Shown: one piece after another, positions 6,764-15,556 of the stretch | Layout: the number at the start of each line of letters is the position of its first letter | Numbering within the stretch: the first letter of the stretch is position 1 | Source: Oscillospiraceae bacterium | Lineage (GTDB): Bacteria > Bacillota > Clostridia > Oscillospirales > Ruminococcaceae | DNA length: 64,000 bases | Direction: 5' to 3' | NCBI GenBank assembly: GCA_021199355.1 | Contig: JAJQIF010000030.1 | Coordinates: 1 to 64,000 of the forward strand | Made by a program: the position numbers and the translations under genes | The notes under the pieces: model-generated | Seen by the model: the letters and a program-made list of their open reading frames with translations, nothing else | Told to the model about the DNA's origin: nothing | Databases searched by the model: none

Positions 6764-6791
6764 AAAAAATCGGGACTGATTGCTCAGTCCC
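6764..6791 (-). terminator. Terminator of the spoVAD-spoVAE operon
   Basis: GGGACTGA/TCAGTCCC hairpin with a four-base loop, followed on the minus strand by GATTTTTT, seven bases beyond the spoVAE stop. Confidence 0.85.
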
Positions 6792-6797
6792 GCTTTT

Positions 6798-7154
6798 TCA
6801 ACTCTTCGGCTTCGGTTTGAAAATAAGTGCCGCCAAGAGTGAGAAGACCATTGCGGCGGTGATTCCACCCGAGCAGGCTGTCAAGCCGCCTGTAAAAATC
6901 CCCAAGAAGCCCTTTTCGTCGACCGCTTCTCTTATTCCCTTGGCAATGGAATTGCCGAAGCCGGTCAGCGGCACGCTTGCGCCCGCTCCGGCAAAGTCGG
7001 CGAGGTACTGATACATCCCCACTCCGCTCAGGACTACTCCCACGACTACATATAGCGTCAGGATTCGTACGGGTGTAAGCTTCGTGAAGTCGATGAGGAG
7101 TTGACCGATGGCGCAGATGATTCCGCCGACCAGAAATGCCCATAAATATTGCAT
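6798..7154 (-). CDS. spoVAE: Stage V sporulation protein AE
   Basis: A 118-residue membrane protein of the SpoVAE (spoVAEb-type) family, part of the channel that moves dipicolinic acid into the forespore and releases it at germination. Three or four hydrophobic segments are visible (LWAFLVGGIICAIGQLLIDF, then ILTLYVVVGVVLSGVG, and a C-terminal GGITAAMVFSLLAALIF). The loop GAGASVPLTGFGNSIAKG is diagnostic. GAGGTG precedes the ATG, 12 bases after spoVAD, so both are co-translated. spoVAC, usually the first gene of this trio, is not present in the window. Confidence 0.93.
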   Translation of the reverse strand: MQYLWAFLVGGIICAIGQLLIDFTKLTPVRILTLYVVVGVVLSGVGMYQYLADFAGAGASVPLTGFGNSIAKGIREAVDEKGFLGIFTGGLTACSGGITAAMVFSLLAALIFKPKPKS

Positions 7155-7166
7155 GCTATCACCTCC

Positions 7167-8186
7167 TCAGAGTCCGATTTCGCTTGAAAGCCAGATTAGG
7201 TGCGAGATTCCCGGGATAGTCATCCCCTGCTGACTTGAAGTGGTCGAGAGAAGCGCACCCGTAGCGGCGAAAAGAACATTTTTGAGCTTTCCTCTCCTCA
7301 ATTCCGGCAGGAAGTGCCCGGCTAAGATGCTTGCCGAGCAACCGCACCCCGAGCCGCCGGCATGAACGTCCTGATTCTCGGGGTCGAAGAGCATACAGCC
7401 GCAGTCGAGGTGCCTGTCCGAAATTTCGATGCCATCGCGGTGCAACAGCTCCACCAAGATTCTTGAGCCCACGCTCCCCAGATCCCCCGTCACGATATGA
7501 TCGAATTCGTCGGGGGATTTTTTTGTGTCCGAAAGAAACTGCTTTATCGTCGAGTATGCCGCCGGTGCCATCGCGGCGCCCATGTTGTTTGCGTCCTTGA
7601 TTCCCTTGTCCTCAATCCTGCCGATGGTGACCGCACGGACGAACGGCGCGGCATTGCCTCTCTCCAAAATCACCGCTCCGGATGCGGTCGCAGTCCACTG
7701 GGAAGTTGGGGTGCGTTGACCGCCGTATTCGAGTGGGAATCTGTACTGCCTTTCTGCTGTGCAGAAATGGGACGAAGTCACCGCCGCGACTATGTCTCCT
7801 GCCCCGGAATCCACGGCTAATGCCGATAAAAGAATCCCCTCGGCGATAGTCGAGCATGCGCCGTAGATGCCTAAAAAGGGCACGTTGAAGTCGCCGATGC
7901 CGAAGCTCGTGCCGATGCACTGATTGAGGAGGTCTCCGCCGAACATGAAGGACAAATCGTCCGGCTTGAGGTGGCACTTTTCGAGTGCCGTCTGCACGGC
8001 GAGCCCCTGCATTGCGCTTTCCGCCTTCTCGAAGCTGTCCTGACCGAAGCGGTCGTCCTTGTCGACATAGTCGAAGCAGTCGCCGAAGGGTCCTTCGCCC
8101 TCCTTCTTTCCGACAACCGACGCCCAGCTTTTTATTGAAACGGCGTTGTCCATCATGATTGTAGCCCGACCTAAACTTTGCGGCAT
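7167..8186 (-). CDS. spoVAD: Stage V sporulation protein AD
   Basis: A 339-residue thiolase-fold protein of the SpoVA complex that binds dipicolinic acid. The family signature WASVVGKKEGEGPFGDCFD is near 22-40, GIYGACSTIAEG lies around 106, and SGCGCSAS is near the C terminus. Length matches other SpoVAD proteins. GGGGAG precedes the ATG. The upstream neighbour is divergent, so this gene begins the operon, and spoVAC is missing from the usual spoVAC-AD-AE order. Presence of the pair supports an endospore-forming host. Confidence 0.95.
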   Translation of the reverse strand: MPQSLGRATIMMDNAVSIKSWASVVGKKEGEGPFGDCFDYVDKDDRFGQDSFEKAESAMQGLAVQTALEKCHLKPDDLSFMFGGDLLNQCIGTSFGIGDFNVPFLGIYGACSTIAEGILLSALAVDSGAGDIVAAVTSSHFCTAERQYRFPLEYGGQRTPTSQWTATASGAVILERGNAAPFVRAVTIGRIEDKGIKDANNMGAAMAPAAYSTIKQFLSDTKKSPDEFDHIVTGDLGSVGSRILVELLHRDGIEISDRHLDCGCMLFDPENQDVHAGGSGCGCSASILAGHFLPELRRGKLKNVLFAATGALLSTTSSQQGMTIPGISHLIWLSSEIGL

Positions 8187-8263
8187 AAATCCAACTCCCC
8201 TATATTTATTTGCTTCTATCTTCCCAAGAAAAGTTTAATTTATACGTTTTGAAATATGAAAGC

Positions 8264-8292
8264 TTGAATTATTGGGGAGACTGTGATATAAT
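8264..8292 (+). promoter_or_regulatory. Promoter of the Thr/Glu-rich lipoprotein gene
   Basis: TTGAAT, 17 bases, TATAAT, with a TG dinucleotide one base before the -10 (extended -10). It ends 52 bases before the lipoprotein ATG. Confidence 0.7.
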
Positions 8293-8344
8293 AAGCTTGG
8301 TATTTTGTGTAACCGGATATCTCCTGTGCGAAAGGACGGTTTTT

Positions 8345-9181
8345 ATGAAAAGAACAGTTGCATTTTTGATGGCATTTTGTATGCTGATTACCATGTGCTC
8401 CTGCGGCAACGCCGAGGAAAACGGCACCGACAGCGAAGCCACCACGTCCTATAACGGAGTTCCCGACAATGTCGTCACGACTTCTGCGGAAGACGAAAGT
8501 GAAGCCGTTACTTCCGTGGAATATACGGAAGCCGACACCACCTCCGAGACCGAAACCACGGAAGAGACTCCCGAAGTGACCACCACGGCTGACGACTCAT
8601 CAAACGAGATTACGACCACCGAGGATTCGGTCGACCTGGACGAAGAAGTCACCTATATTCCCGACACGATTGCGATGGACTATCTGACGCTTCTTAATTC
8701 CACCCAAGTACATGCCAAGCTCACCGAGGCTGTTTCCTACGACGGTGAAACGGTCGTCATGTACGAACGGGAATACTATATAAACGGCGTCAATAAAGTC
8801 TACATCAACAACTCGCAGAAGATAGTCATGACGGCTGATACCGTCACGGTTATCGACCTCGACGCTTATACTTACTATTCGTACGCAAGAACCTCGACGG
8901 CTTCGGAGATTGAATTTGGATATAGCAAAGAGTACTACTCACTTGTCTCAACGAGTGAAGAAAGCGACTGTGTTATTGAAGTGTACACTGTCGTATCACA
9001 TGGAAGCACTATTACGTCCACATGGACGTTCTATACGGACGGCACTTTCGACGTCGTCGACGAGAACCCCGACTCCGGCTCGTTCACGAAGTATTACTTT
9101 GATATCGCCGAGAGCGATGTAAGTGGGATGGATATGAGTATACCCGAGGGTTTGACAGAGACGGAAGCAAGTGAGTTTTAA
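8345..9181 (+). CDS. Thr/Glu-rich lipoprotein of unknown function
   Basis: A 278-residue predicted lipoprotein. Residues 1-20 are a signal peptide with lipobox-like MCSC, making Cys20 the likely lipidated residue. Residues 22-110 form a low-complexity Thr/Ser/Glu/Asp linker typical of cell-wall spanning spacers. Residues 115-278 are a folded domain rich in beta strands (TQVHAKLTEAVSYDGETVVM, then YINNSQKIVMTADTVTVIDL), resembling outer-surface LolA-like barrels, but I do not recognise the family. The start at 8345 has AAAGGACGG upstream and gives a proper signal peptide; an earlier in-frame start would destroy it. The last two bases are followed by a hairpin. Confidence 0.8.
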   Translation: MKRTVAFLMAFCMLITMCSCGNAEENGTDSEATTSYNGVPDNVVTTSAEDESEAVTSVEYTEADTTSETETTEETPEVTTTADDSSNEITTTEDSVDLDEEVTYIPDTIAMDYLTLLNSTQVHAKLTEAVSYDGETVVMYEREYYINGVNKVYINNSQKIVMTADTVTVIDLDAYTYYSYARTSTASEIEFGYSKEYYSLVSTSEESDCVIEVYTVVSHGSTITSTWTFYTDGTFDVVDENPDSGSFTKYYFDIAESDVSGMDMSIPEGLTETEASEF

Positions 9182-9183
9182 AC

Positions 9184-9232
9184 CCCTCCACCATGCTTCG
9201 CATGGTCCCCCTCCCCTTTCAGGGGAGGCTAA
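9184..9232. repeat. REP-like hairpin element, copy 1
   Basis: Two adjacent hairpins, ACCATGC-TTC-GCATGGT and CCTCCCC-TTTC-AGGGGAGG. Related paired hairpins occur at 42872-42918 and, in part, at 40972-40993. It follows the lipoprotein stop and may act as a terminator though no T run follows. Confidence 0.65.
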
Positions 9233-9260
9233 TACAGATTTATCAAAGGAGACGATAATT

Positions 9261-9746
9261 ATGGTAGTAATTGAAATGGAAGACGGCGGGAAGATTAAGA
9301 TTGAGCTTTGCCCGAAGGAGGCACCTCTGACGGTCGCCAATTTCGAGAAGCTTGTAAACGAGCATTTTTATGACGGGCTTATCTTCCACAGAGTCATCAA
9401 AAACTTTATGATTCAGGGCGGCGACCCGACAGGCACCGGCGCAGGCGGCTCGAGCGAGAATATCCGCGGCGAGTTCAAGCTGAACGGCGTCAACAATACG
9501 CTCAAGCACACCAGAGGAACCATCTCGATGGCAAGAGCTCAGGATCCGAACTCGGCTTCGTCCCAGTTCTTCATCGTCCACAAGGATTCGCTCTATCTTG
9601 ACGGCTCCTATGCCGCTTTCGGCACGGTTGTCGAGGGAATGGACGTTGTCGACAGGATTGCTTCGGTCAAAACCGATATGAACGACCGCCCCACCGTTCC
9701 ACAGAGAATCAAGACTATAAGAATTGTGAACTATTTCGATCAATGA
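9261..9746 (+). CDS. Cyclophilin-type peptidyl-prolyl isomerase
   Basis: A 161-residue cytoplasmic cyclophilin catalysing cis-trans isomerisation of X-Pro bonds. It shows the active-site strings FHRVIKNFMIQGGDPTGTG (catalytic Arg, Phe, Gln) and SASSQFFIV (Phe), both canonical. No signal peptide. The ATG at 9261 follows AAAGGAGA; upstream frame would run through the repeat element. It precedes uvrC by 27 bases on the same strand and may be cotranscribed with it. A second, membrane-anchored cyclophilin is encoded at 47389. Confidence 0.95.
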   Translation: MVVIEMEDGGKIKIELCPKEAPLTVANFEKLVNEHFYDGLIFHRVIKNFMIQGGDPTGTGAGGSSENIRGEFKLNGVNNTLKHTRGTISMARAQDPNSASSQFFIVHKDSLYLDGSYAAFGTVVEGMDVVDRIASVKTDMNDRPTVPQRIKTIRIVNYFDQ

Positions 9747-9773
9747 TTTTTTGCAAGGAGACCATGAAGTCAG

Positions 9774-11624
9774 ATGCGCGTTACCATAGAGGATAACCCC
9801 CGGCTTGAATACCTCCGGGAGAAGACCCGAGGGCTCACCACCTCGCCCGGGTGCTATATCATGAAGAACCATGCCGGCACCATCATATATATCGGCAAGG
9901 CGAAGAACCTTCGTAACCGCGTCTCCACCTATTTTCACGACAACGACCACCTGCCGAAGGTTGCGAAGATGGTCTCGAATGTCTGGGATTACGACTTCAT
10001 CTGCACCTCATCCGACTATGAGGCTCTTGTCCTCGAGGCGTCGCTGATAAAACAGCACAAGCCGAAATATAATATCCTTCTGAAGGACGACAAGGGCTAT
10101 TCCTACATCAAGATTTCGGACGAGGATTACCCGAGGATAACCCGTGAGATGCAGAAAAAGGGTCCCGGCACCTTCATCGGTCCCTATACAAGCGGATTTA
10201 CCTCGAGTCAGGCTGTCGAAGAGGTCAACAGAGTATTCATGCTCCCGACCTGCAAAAAGGTCTTTCCGAGGGACTTCGGCAAAGAGCGCCCCTGCCTCAA
10301 CTTCCAGATTAAGCGGTGCATCGGGCTATGCCGGGGATGCTTTTCGAAAGAGGACTACGCCGAGATTATAAATCAGGCGGTGGACTATATAAAGAGCGGG
10401 AGCAAGCAGTCGGTCGAAGAGCTGACGGAAGAGATGAACCGGCTTTCGGAAAACTTAGAGTTCGAGAAGGCGGCTGTCATTCGCGACAGAATCGCCGCCA
10501 TCACCCGCTCGGCGGATACGCAGAAGATTTTCGAGGAGAACATGCCCGACACGGACATCTTCGCCCTCGCCAAAAACGGCGGCATCACCTGCATTTCGGT
10601 GCTCAACTACCGCATGGGTCGGCTCTATGACAAGCAGGATTTCATCTTGGGCGAAACCACGGACGATATCTCGACCCGTGAAGAGTTTCTGATTCAGTAT
10701 TACGACCGCGCCGTGAAGATTCCACGCGAGATTTATATCGACGAGGAGTTAAGAGAGACCGACAACATAAGGCGATTTCTTGCCGAGAAGTCGGGGCATG
10801 CAGTCAGCATTGCGAACCCGAAGCGCGGCGAGATGAAGGGTCTTCTTGACCTTGCCGAAAAGAACGCCGTCGAACAGCTTTCCGTGAGAATCGGAAGAAC
10901 CGGCAAAGAAGTTGCTGTGCTCGAAGAATTGGGCGAGCTATTGGGGCTCACGAAAACGCCGAACTATATCGAATGCTACGACATCTCGAACTTAGGCTCG
11001 ACCGACATGGTCGCCGGAATGGTCGTCATGGACAAGTGCCGGTTTGCGAAGAAGTATTACAAGAAATTCAACATAAAGACCGTCGTTGAGCAGAACGACT
11101 ACGCCAGCATGCGCGAGGTCATCTCGAGACGGCTTGAGAATTATCTCGACCCCGAGTGCAAAGATGAGGGCTTCAAAAGGCTTCCCGACGTTATATTCCT
11201 TGACGGCGGAAAGGGACACGTTTCGGCGGTTCTGCCGCTTCTCGAAGAGTATCATGTCGACATTCCCCTCTTCGGACTCGTCAAGGACAACAAGCACCAC
11301 ACCCGTGCCGTCGTCACGGCTGACGGAAGCGAAATCCAGATTTCAAAATCACGCTCTGTATTCGCACTCCTGACGAAGCTTCAGGACGAGGTGCACAGAT
11401 ATACAATCACATTCCAGAAGCAGAAGCGCTCGACCCACACTCACGAAACCGAGCTCACGAAAATTTACGGCATCGGCGAGAAGAAGGCGCAGGCATTACT
11501 TAACGAATTCAAAACCAAGCAACAGCTTAAATCGGCGACAATCGAAGACATCGCCGCAGTAATGAAAATCAGTCCCGAAAAGGCACAGGAAGTCAAGGAG
11601 AAGTTTATCGACCAATTACAATAG
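9774..11624 (+). CDS. uvrC: Excinuclease ABC subunit C
   Basis: A 616-residue UvrC, making the dual incisions in nucleotide excision repair together with UvrA and UvrB. Domains in order: GIY-YIG nuclease (about 18-95, SPGCYIMKNHAGTIIYIGKA), a Cys-rich 4Fe-4S segment (CKKVFP ... CLNFQIKRCIGLCRGC), UVR motif (about 200-235), RNase H-like endonuclease (about 380-535, with FLDGGKGH), and C-terminal helix-hairpin-helix pair. Length is normal. The only usable ATG lies 13 bases after AAGGAGA, a longer spacing than usual. UvrA and UvrB are not in the window. Confidence 0.97.
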   Translation: MRVTIEDNPRLEYLREKTRGLTTSPGCYIMKNHAGTIIYIGKAKNLRNRVSTYFHDNDHLPKVAKMVSNVWDYDFICTSSDYEALVLEASLIKQHKPKYNILLKDDKGYSYIKISDEDYPRITREMQKKGPGTFIGPYTSGFTSSQAVEEVNRVFMLPTCKKVFPRDFGKERPCLNFQIKRCIGLCRGCFSKEDYAEIINQAVDYIKSGSKQSVEELTEEMNRLSENLEFEKAAVIRDRIAAITRSADTQKIFEENMPDTDIFALAKNGGITCISVLNYRMGRLYDKQDFILGETTDDISTREEFLIQYYDRAVKIPREIYIDEELRETDNIRRFLAEKSGHAVSIANPKRGEMKGLLDLAEKNAVEQLSVRIGRTGKEVAVLEELGELLGLTKTPNYIECYDISNLGSTDMVAGMVVMDKCRFAKKYYKKFNIKTVVEQNDYASMREVISRRLENYLDPECKDEGFKRLPDVIFLDGGKGHVSAVLPLLEEYHVDIPLFGLVKDNKHHTRAVVTADGSEIQISKSRSVFALLTKLQDEVHRYTITFQKQKRSTHTHETELTKIYGIGEKKAQALLNEFKTKQQLKSATIEDIAAVMKISPEKAQEVKEKFIDQLQ

Positions 11625-11663
11625 AGTTATTCTAATAGAGTTATTCTACAGAAAGGATTCAAA

Positions 11664-12344
11664 ATGCAAAAAAAGATACCCGAATACTCAGGCGTTTTAA
11701 GAAGTCATACACTCAGCGTGCCGGATGCAATTTACCAGTGTTCGGGAATAGTGATATTCGGCAAGCGAATCAAGTCGCTTGTCTTCTCGACGGACGTCGC
11801 AATCATCAATAATATCAATGCGGACGCCGTCATCGCGGTTTATCCGTTCACCCCACAGCCGGTTATCTCTCAGGCGATAATAGAAGTCTCAAACGTTCCG
11901 GTGTTTGTCGGCGTCGGAGGCGGAGTTACCGGCGGCGAGCGCTCCGTTCGGCTTGCCGAGACCGCCGAGAATCAGGGAGCTTTTGCGGTCGTCGTGAATG
12001 CTCCGATTGACCCGCAGATTATCACACAGATCAAGACGAAAATAGATATCCCGGTCGTGGCGACCATCGTCTCGGAAAAGCAGGACATCGACCGACGTAT
12101 TCAGGCGGGTGCCGATATCCTGAACGTTGCGGCATCGACGAAGACCCCGGAACTTGTCAGGATGATTCGGGAGAAATACCCCGACTTTCCGATTATCGCA
12201 ACCGGCGGTCTGACGGACGAATCAATCTCCAAAACCATCGCGGCGGGAGCGAACGCAATCACCTATACTCCACCGTCGAACGGCGAGGTCTTTGCGGAAT
12301 CCATGAGGAAATACCGCGAAAGATATAACACAGGAAACCAATAA
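11664..12344 (+). CDS. TIM-barrel phosphate-binding protein of unknown function
   Basis: A 226-residue single-domain protein built as a beta/alpha barrel: successive strand segments VFVGVGGGVTGG, FAVVVNAPI, IPVVATIVSE, ADILNVAAS, FPIIATGGLTDES and ANAITYTPP. The last ones match the phosphate-binding loops of the HisA/HisF, NanE and KDPG-aldolase type. The substrate cannot be deduced. AAAGGA precedes the ATG. Two copies of AGAGTTATTCTA occupy the 39-base gap to uvrC. It is followed by rsmD after 25 bases, so it belongs to a run of co-oriented genes from uvrC to the coiled-coil gene at 13460. Confidence 0.75.
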   Translation: MQKKIPEYSGVLRSHTLSVPDAIYQCSGIVIFGKRIKSLVFSTDVAIINNINADAVIAVYPFTPQPVISQAIIEVSNVPVFVGVGGGVTGGERSVRLAETAENQGAFAVVVNAPIDPQIITQIKTKIDIPVVATIVSEKQDIDRRIQAGADILNVAASTKTPELVRMIREKYPDFPIIATGGLTDESISKTIAAGANAITYTPPSNGEVFAESMRKYRERYNTGNQ

Positions 12345-12369
12345 ATAATACAGAAAGGCGGCTCCCAGT

Positions 12370-12945
12370 ATGAGAGTTATTACCGGCAGTCTGCGAGGAA
12401 GAAAGCTCAAAGCCCTCGAGGGCGAAGAGACAAGACCGACAACCGACAAAACAAAAGAAACCATCTTTTCGATAATACAGTTTGACATTCCCTATACGAG
12501 GGTTCTTGACCTCTACGCGGGAAGCGGACAGCTCGGAATCGAGGCGCTCAGTAGGGGCGCAAACAGCGCTGTATTCGTCGAAAAAGCAAGAGATGCGGTC
12601 GGCATAATAAAAGAGAACGTGAAAGCGTGTAGCTTAGGCGACCAATCGAAGATTATCAACACCGACGCGATTAACTACCTCAAGATGGCGGCGAGCGGGC
12701 ACGAGAAGTTCGACATAATCCTGATGGACCCGCCGTATGAGGAGGGCTTGACGGAAAAATCGCTCGAGCTCTGCGAGGCTATCATGAGCGAGAAGTGCAT
12801 AGTCGTCTGCGAGCACGAAGCGAGGCTTGTTCTCCCCGAAAAATTTGCGGGCTTAAAGCTCAGAAAGCGATACAGCTGTGGCAAGAAAACCGCTCTCAGC
12901 GTATTCGTAAAGGACAATGAGGAAGAAGGCGAAGCGGATGAGTGA
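12370..12945 (+). CDS. rsmD: 16S rRNA (guanine966-N2)-methyltransferase
   Basis: A 191-residue SAM-dependent methyltransferase that modifies G966 of 16S rRNA. Family start [13 protein letters not shown], then [15 protein letters not shown], the SAM-binding [19 protein letters not shown] (about 46-64) and the catalytic [11 protein letters not shown] (about 117). Length is normal. It overlaps coaD by eight bases, the classic rsmD-coaD order of Gram-positive bacteria. Confidence 0.96.
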   Translation: MRVITGSLRGRKLKALEGEETRPTTDKTKETIFSIIQFDIPYTRVLDLYAGSGQLGIEALSRGANSAVFVEKARDAVGIIKENVKACSLGDQSKIINTDAINYLKMAASGHEKFDIILMDPPYEEGLTEKSLELCEAIMSEKCIVVCEHEARLVLPEKFAGLKLRKRYSCGKKTALSVFVKDNEEEGEADE

Positions 12946-13453
12946 ACGTATCGCGGTTTGTCCGGGTAGCTTCGACCCGGTTACGCTCGGGCACGTCGAC
13001 ATAATCCAGCGCGCTTCGGCGATATTCGACAAGGTTATCGTCCTCGTCTCGATCAACCCGACCAAGGAGCCGATGTTTTCGCCCGAGGAACGGGTCGAGA
13101 TGATAAAGACCGTCACGAAGAATCTCCCTAACGTCGAGGTTGAGGCGTCGGAGGGACTGCTTGCGGACTTCGTGAAGAGCAAAGGCGCGACGGCTATCGT
13201 CAAGGGGCTCCGGGCGGTTTCCGACTTTGAATACGAGTTCCAGATGGCGCTCGCCAACAAGAAGCTCTGCCCCGAGGCGGAGACGATTTTCCTCGTAACC
13301 CGCTCGGAAAACATGTACTTAAGCTCAAGCGTAGTAAAACAGATTGCCTACTTCGGTGGGGACATCAGTGACTTCGTGCCGGCTGAAATCAAGGAAAGAA
13401 TTGCCGCCAGACTCACGGGTCTTGGGCGGGAAACAATAAATGCGAAGGAGTAG
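12938..13453 (+). CDS. coaD: Phosphopantetheine adenylyltransferase
   Basis: A 171-residue nucleotidyltransferase making dephospho-CoA from 4'-phosphopantetheine and ATP, the fourth step of CoA synthesis. [15 protein letters not shown] (about 8-22) is the HxGH-type ATP site, and [16 protein letters not shown] (about 88) and [11 protein letters not shown] (about 125) are family signatures. The ATG at 12938 lies inside the end of rsmD with GAAG/GGCGAAG upstream; an earlier in-frame ATG would add seven residues not found in the family. Confidence 0.97.
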   Translation: MSERIAVCPGSFDPVTLGHVDIIQRASAIFDKVIVLVSINPTKEPMFSPEERVEMIKTVTKNLPNVEVEASEGLLADFVKSKGATAIVKGLRAVSDFEYEFQMALANKKLCPEAETIFLVTRSENMYLSSSVVKQIAYFGGDISDFVPAEIKERIAARLTGLGRETINAKE

Positions 13454-13459
13454 AAACTA

Positions 13460-13942
13460 ATGACTATTGATGAAATCTTAGAGATGATGGACGAGGTGCT
13501 CGACAAGGCGGTAACAGTCCCCTTCTCGAACAAGAAGAGCATGGTTGACACCGACCAGCTTCGTGACTGCATCGACAACATCCGCTACAACCTCCCGACC
13601 GAAATCAGGAAGGCAAAAGAGATGGTCGCCGACCGTTCAAGCATCATTCAGGATGCCAACGAAAAGGCGGAGGAAATTATCAAGGACGCCGAGGAAAAGG
13701 CAAAGAAGATTGTCTCGGAGGAAGAGATTGTCAAGCAGGCAAAAGCCGCCGCTCAGGACCTGACCGCTCAGTCGCACGCAATGGACCTCTCAATCAAGAA
13801 GGCTATGGTCGAGAAGCTTGACAATATCCTTGGCGAGACCGAAAAGTCCTTGAACAAGTCCCTTAACGAAATCAAGACCATGCGCGAGACCATCAAAAAT
13901 GCCGGCAAACAGGTCGAGGCGGAAGAGGCTCAACAGCAGTAA
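13460..13942 (+). CDS. Coiled-coil protein downstream of coaD
   Basis: A 160-residue soluble, highly helical protein. Residues 1-60 hold a conserved-looking head (DTDQLRDCIDNIRYNLP), 60-160 a coiled coil rich in Glu, Lys and Ala (EKAEEIIKDAEEKAKKIV), resembling ATP-synthase b-subunit or DivIVA stalks. Proteins like this often follow coaD in clostridia, and their function is unknown to me. GGAG precedes the ATG, six bases after coaD, so it is translationally linked. Confidence 0.8.
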   Translation: MTIDEILEMMDEVLDKAVTVPFSNKKSMVDTDQLRDCIDNIRYNLPTEIRKAKEMVADRSSIIQDANEKAEEIIKDAEEKAKKIVSEEEIVKQAKAAAQDLTAQSHAMDLSIKKAMVEKLDNILGETEKSLNKSLNEIKTMRETIKNAGKQVEAEEAQQQ

Positions 13943-13950
13943 ATTTTTGA

Positions 13951-14043
13951 TTACCCGGGCACTCAAAAACGATTGCGGGAATTTGTCCGTCACATGTGGA
14001 CAGTTGCACTCCCAAGAAAGATTTTTTTTGAGTTTTCGGGTAA
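13951..14043. other. Nested inverted repeats, candidate structured RNA or terminator
   Basis: Four nested helices can be drawn: TTACCCG/CGGGTAA, CTCAAAAA/TTTTTGAG, GGGA/TCCC and TGTCC/GGACA, enclosing a nine-base apical loop. It starts eight bases after the coiled-coil gene stop and ends just before the aspartate kinase promoter. It may be an elaborate terminator or a small RNA. No known family was recognised. Confidence 0.5.
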
Positions 14044-14050
14044 AAATCTG

Positions 14051-14079
14051 TTGACTATGGTCGCGCAAAATAATATAAT
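14051..14079 (+). promoter_or_regulatory. Promoter of aspartate kinase
   Basis: TTGACT, 17 bases, TATAAT. The start of transcription would fall near 14086, which rules out the upstream in-frame ATG at 14083 and supports the GTG at 14152. Confidence 0.8.
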
Positions 14080-14151
14080 GTTATGAGCCGTTTTATGCAA
14101 GGGCTTTGTTTCTTTGCGCCGGCATTCAATGACAGTAAGGGAGATTTCAGT

Positions 14152-15477
14152 GTGTCAACAAAAGTAGTCAAGTTCGGCGGAAGCTCATTAGCCGACGCCA
14201 ACCAGTTTATAAAAGTAGCAAACATCATCAAAGCGGACCCGGCAAGAAAATATGTCGTCCCCTCTGCTCCCGGCAAGAGGAATCCGAAGGACACAAAGGT
14301 CACCGACATGCTCTATGCCTGCTATGACATGGCAACCCGTGGCGGCGACTTCGAGGGGATGTTCTCGTCTATCAAGAGCCGCTATAATGACATAATCGAG
14401 GGCTTGGGGCTCGATATGAGCTTAGATGATGAGTTCGAGACTATCGAGCGCGGCTTCAAGGCAAGAGCCGGACGGGATTATGCCGCTTCAAGAGGAGAAT
14501 ACCTGAACGGCAAAATTCTGGCGAAGTACTTAGGCTTTGCGTTCGTCGATGCGGCGGATGTCATCTTCTTCGCAAACGATTCGAAATTAAAGCTTGAAGA
14601 GACCTGCCACGCGGTCAAGGAAAGACTCGACGAGGTCGGAAATGCCGTTATCCCCGGCTTTTACGGCTCGATGCCGAACGACACCATCAAGACGTTTTCG
14701 CGTGGCGGCTCGGACATAACCGGCTCAATCGTTGCGGCGGCTATGGGCGTCGATTTGTATGAAAACTGGACGGACGTGTCGGGCTTCCTCGTCTGCGACC
14801 CCCGAATCGTCCCCGACCCCGTTCCGATAAAGACCATCACCTATCAGGAGCTCAGAGAGCTTTCCTACATGGGTGCCGGAGTTCTGCACGAGGATGCTAT
14901 ATTCCCCGTTCGCAAGTCCTGCATTCCGATTAACATAAAGAACACCAACAAGCCCGACGACCCGGGCACCATGATTGTCGAGAACGACGGCGGAGATTCA
15001 AGCGAATACGTCATCACCGGTATCGCCGGTCACTGCGGCTTCGTCACCGTCACGATTGAAAAGGACATGATGAATTCTGAATTAGGATTCGGGCGCAAGG
15101 TTCTCGAAGTATTCGAGAACTACGGAATTTCGTTCGAACATATGCCTTCCGGAATCGACACGATGAGCATCGTCGTCCACAAGAGCGAGTACGAAGAGAA
15201 GGAAGAGCAGATTATCCGTGCTCTTGAAAGAAGCGTCCACCCGGACAGAATCGACGTCGACAGAGATGTGGCGCTTGTGGCTGTCGTCGGTCGTGGTATG
15301 AGAAAACAGCGCGGTACTGCGGCGAGAATCTTTGCGGCTCTGGCTCACGCCAAGGTCAACGTCAAGATGATAGATCAGGGCTCGAGCGAGCTTAACATCA
15401 TCGTCGGAATCTCGAATGAGGACTTCGAGACCTCCATCAAGTCTATCTACGATATTTTCGTAACCGAAAGGCTTTAA
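14152..15477 (+). CDS. Aspartate kinase with two ACT domains
   Basis: A 441-residue aspartokinase catalysing phosphorylation of aspartate, the first step to lysine, threonine and methionine. KVVKFGGSSLADANQF starts the kinase domain, and GGSDITGSIVAAAM is the substrate/ATP site; two ACT domains follow (about 300-365, GFVTVTIEKDMMNSELGFG; 375-440, ALVAVVGRGM), which normally bind lysine or threonine for feedback control. The GTG start at 14152 has GGGAG upstream and yields the standard N terminus. It has its own promoter and is not linked to hom, which lies 17 kb away on the other strand. Confidence 0.94.
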   Translation: MSTKVVKFGGSSLADANQFIKVANIIKADPARKYVVPSAPGKRNPKDTKVTDMLYACYDMATRGGDFEGMFSSIKSRYNDIIEGLGLDMSLDDEFETIERGFKARAGRDYAASRGEYLNGKILAKYLGFAFVDAADVIFFANDSKLKLEETCHAVKERLDEVGNAVIPGFYGSMPNDTIKTFSRGGSDITGSIVAAAMGVDLYENWTDVSGFLVCDPRIVPDPVPIKTITYQELRELSYMGAGVLHEDAIFPVRKSCIPINIKNTNKPDDPGTMIVENDGGDSSEYVITGIAGHCGFVTVTIEKDMMNSELGFGRKVLEVFENYGISFEHMPSGIDTMSIVVHKSEYEEKEEQIIRALERSVHPDRIDVDRDVALVAVVGRGMRKQRGTAARIFAALAHAKVNVKMIDQGSSELNIIVGISNEDFETSIKSIYDIFVTERL

Positions 15478-15556
15478 GCATAACCGAAAGAAGGCGAATG
15501 CAACGAAAACCAAGTTAAATCGAATAACGGCAGTTTTCGCCGCCTGCCTGATTATA

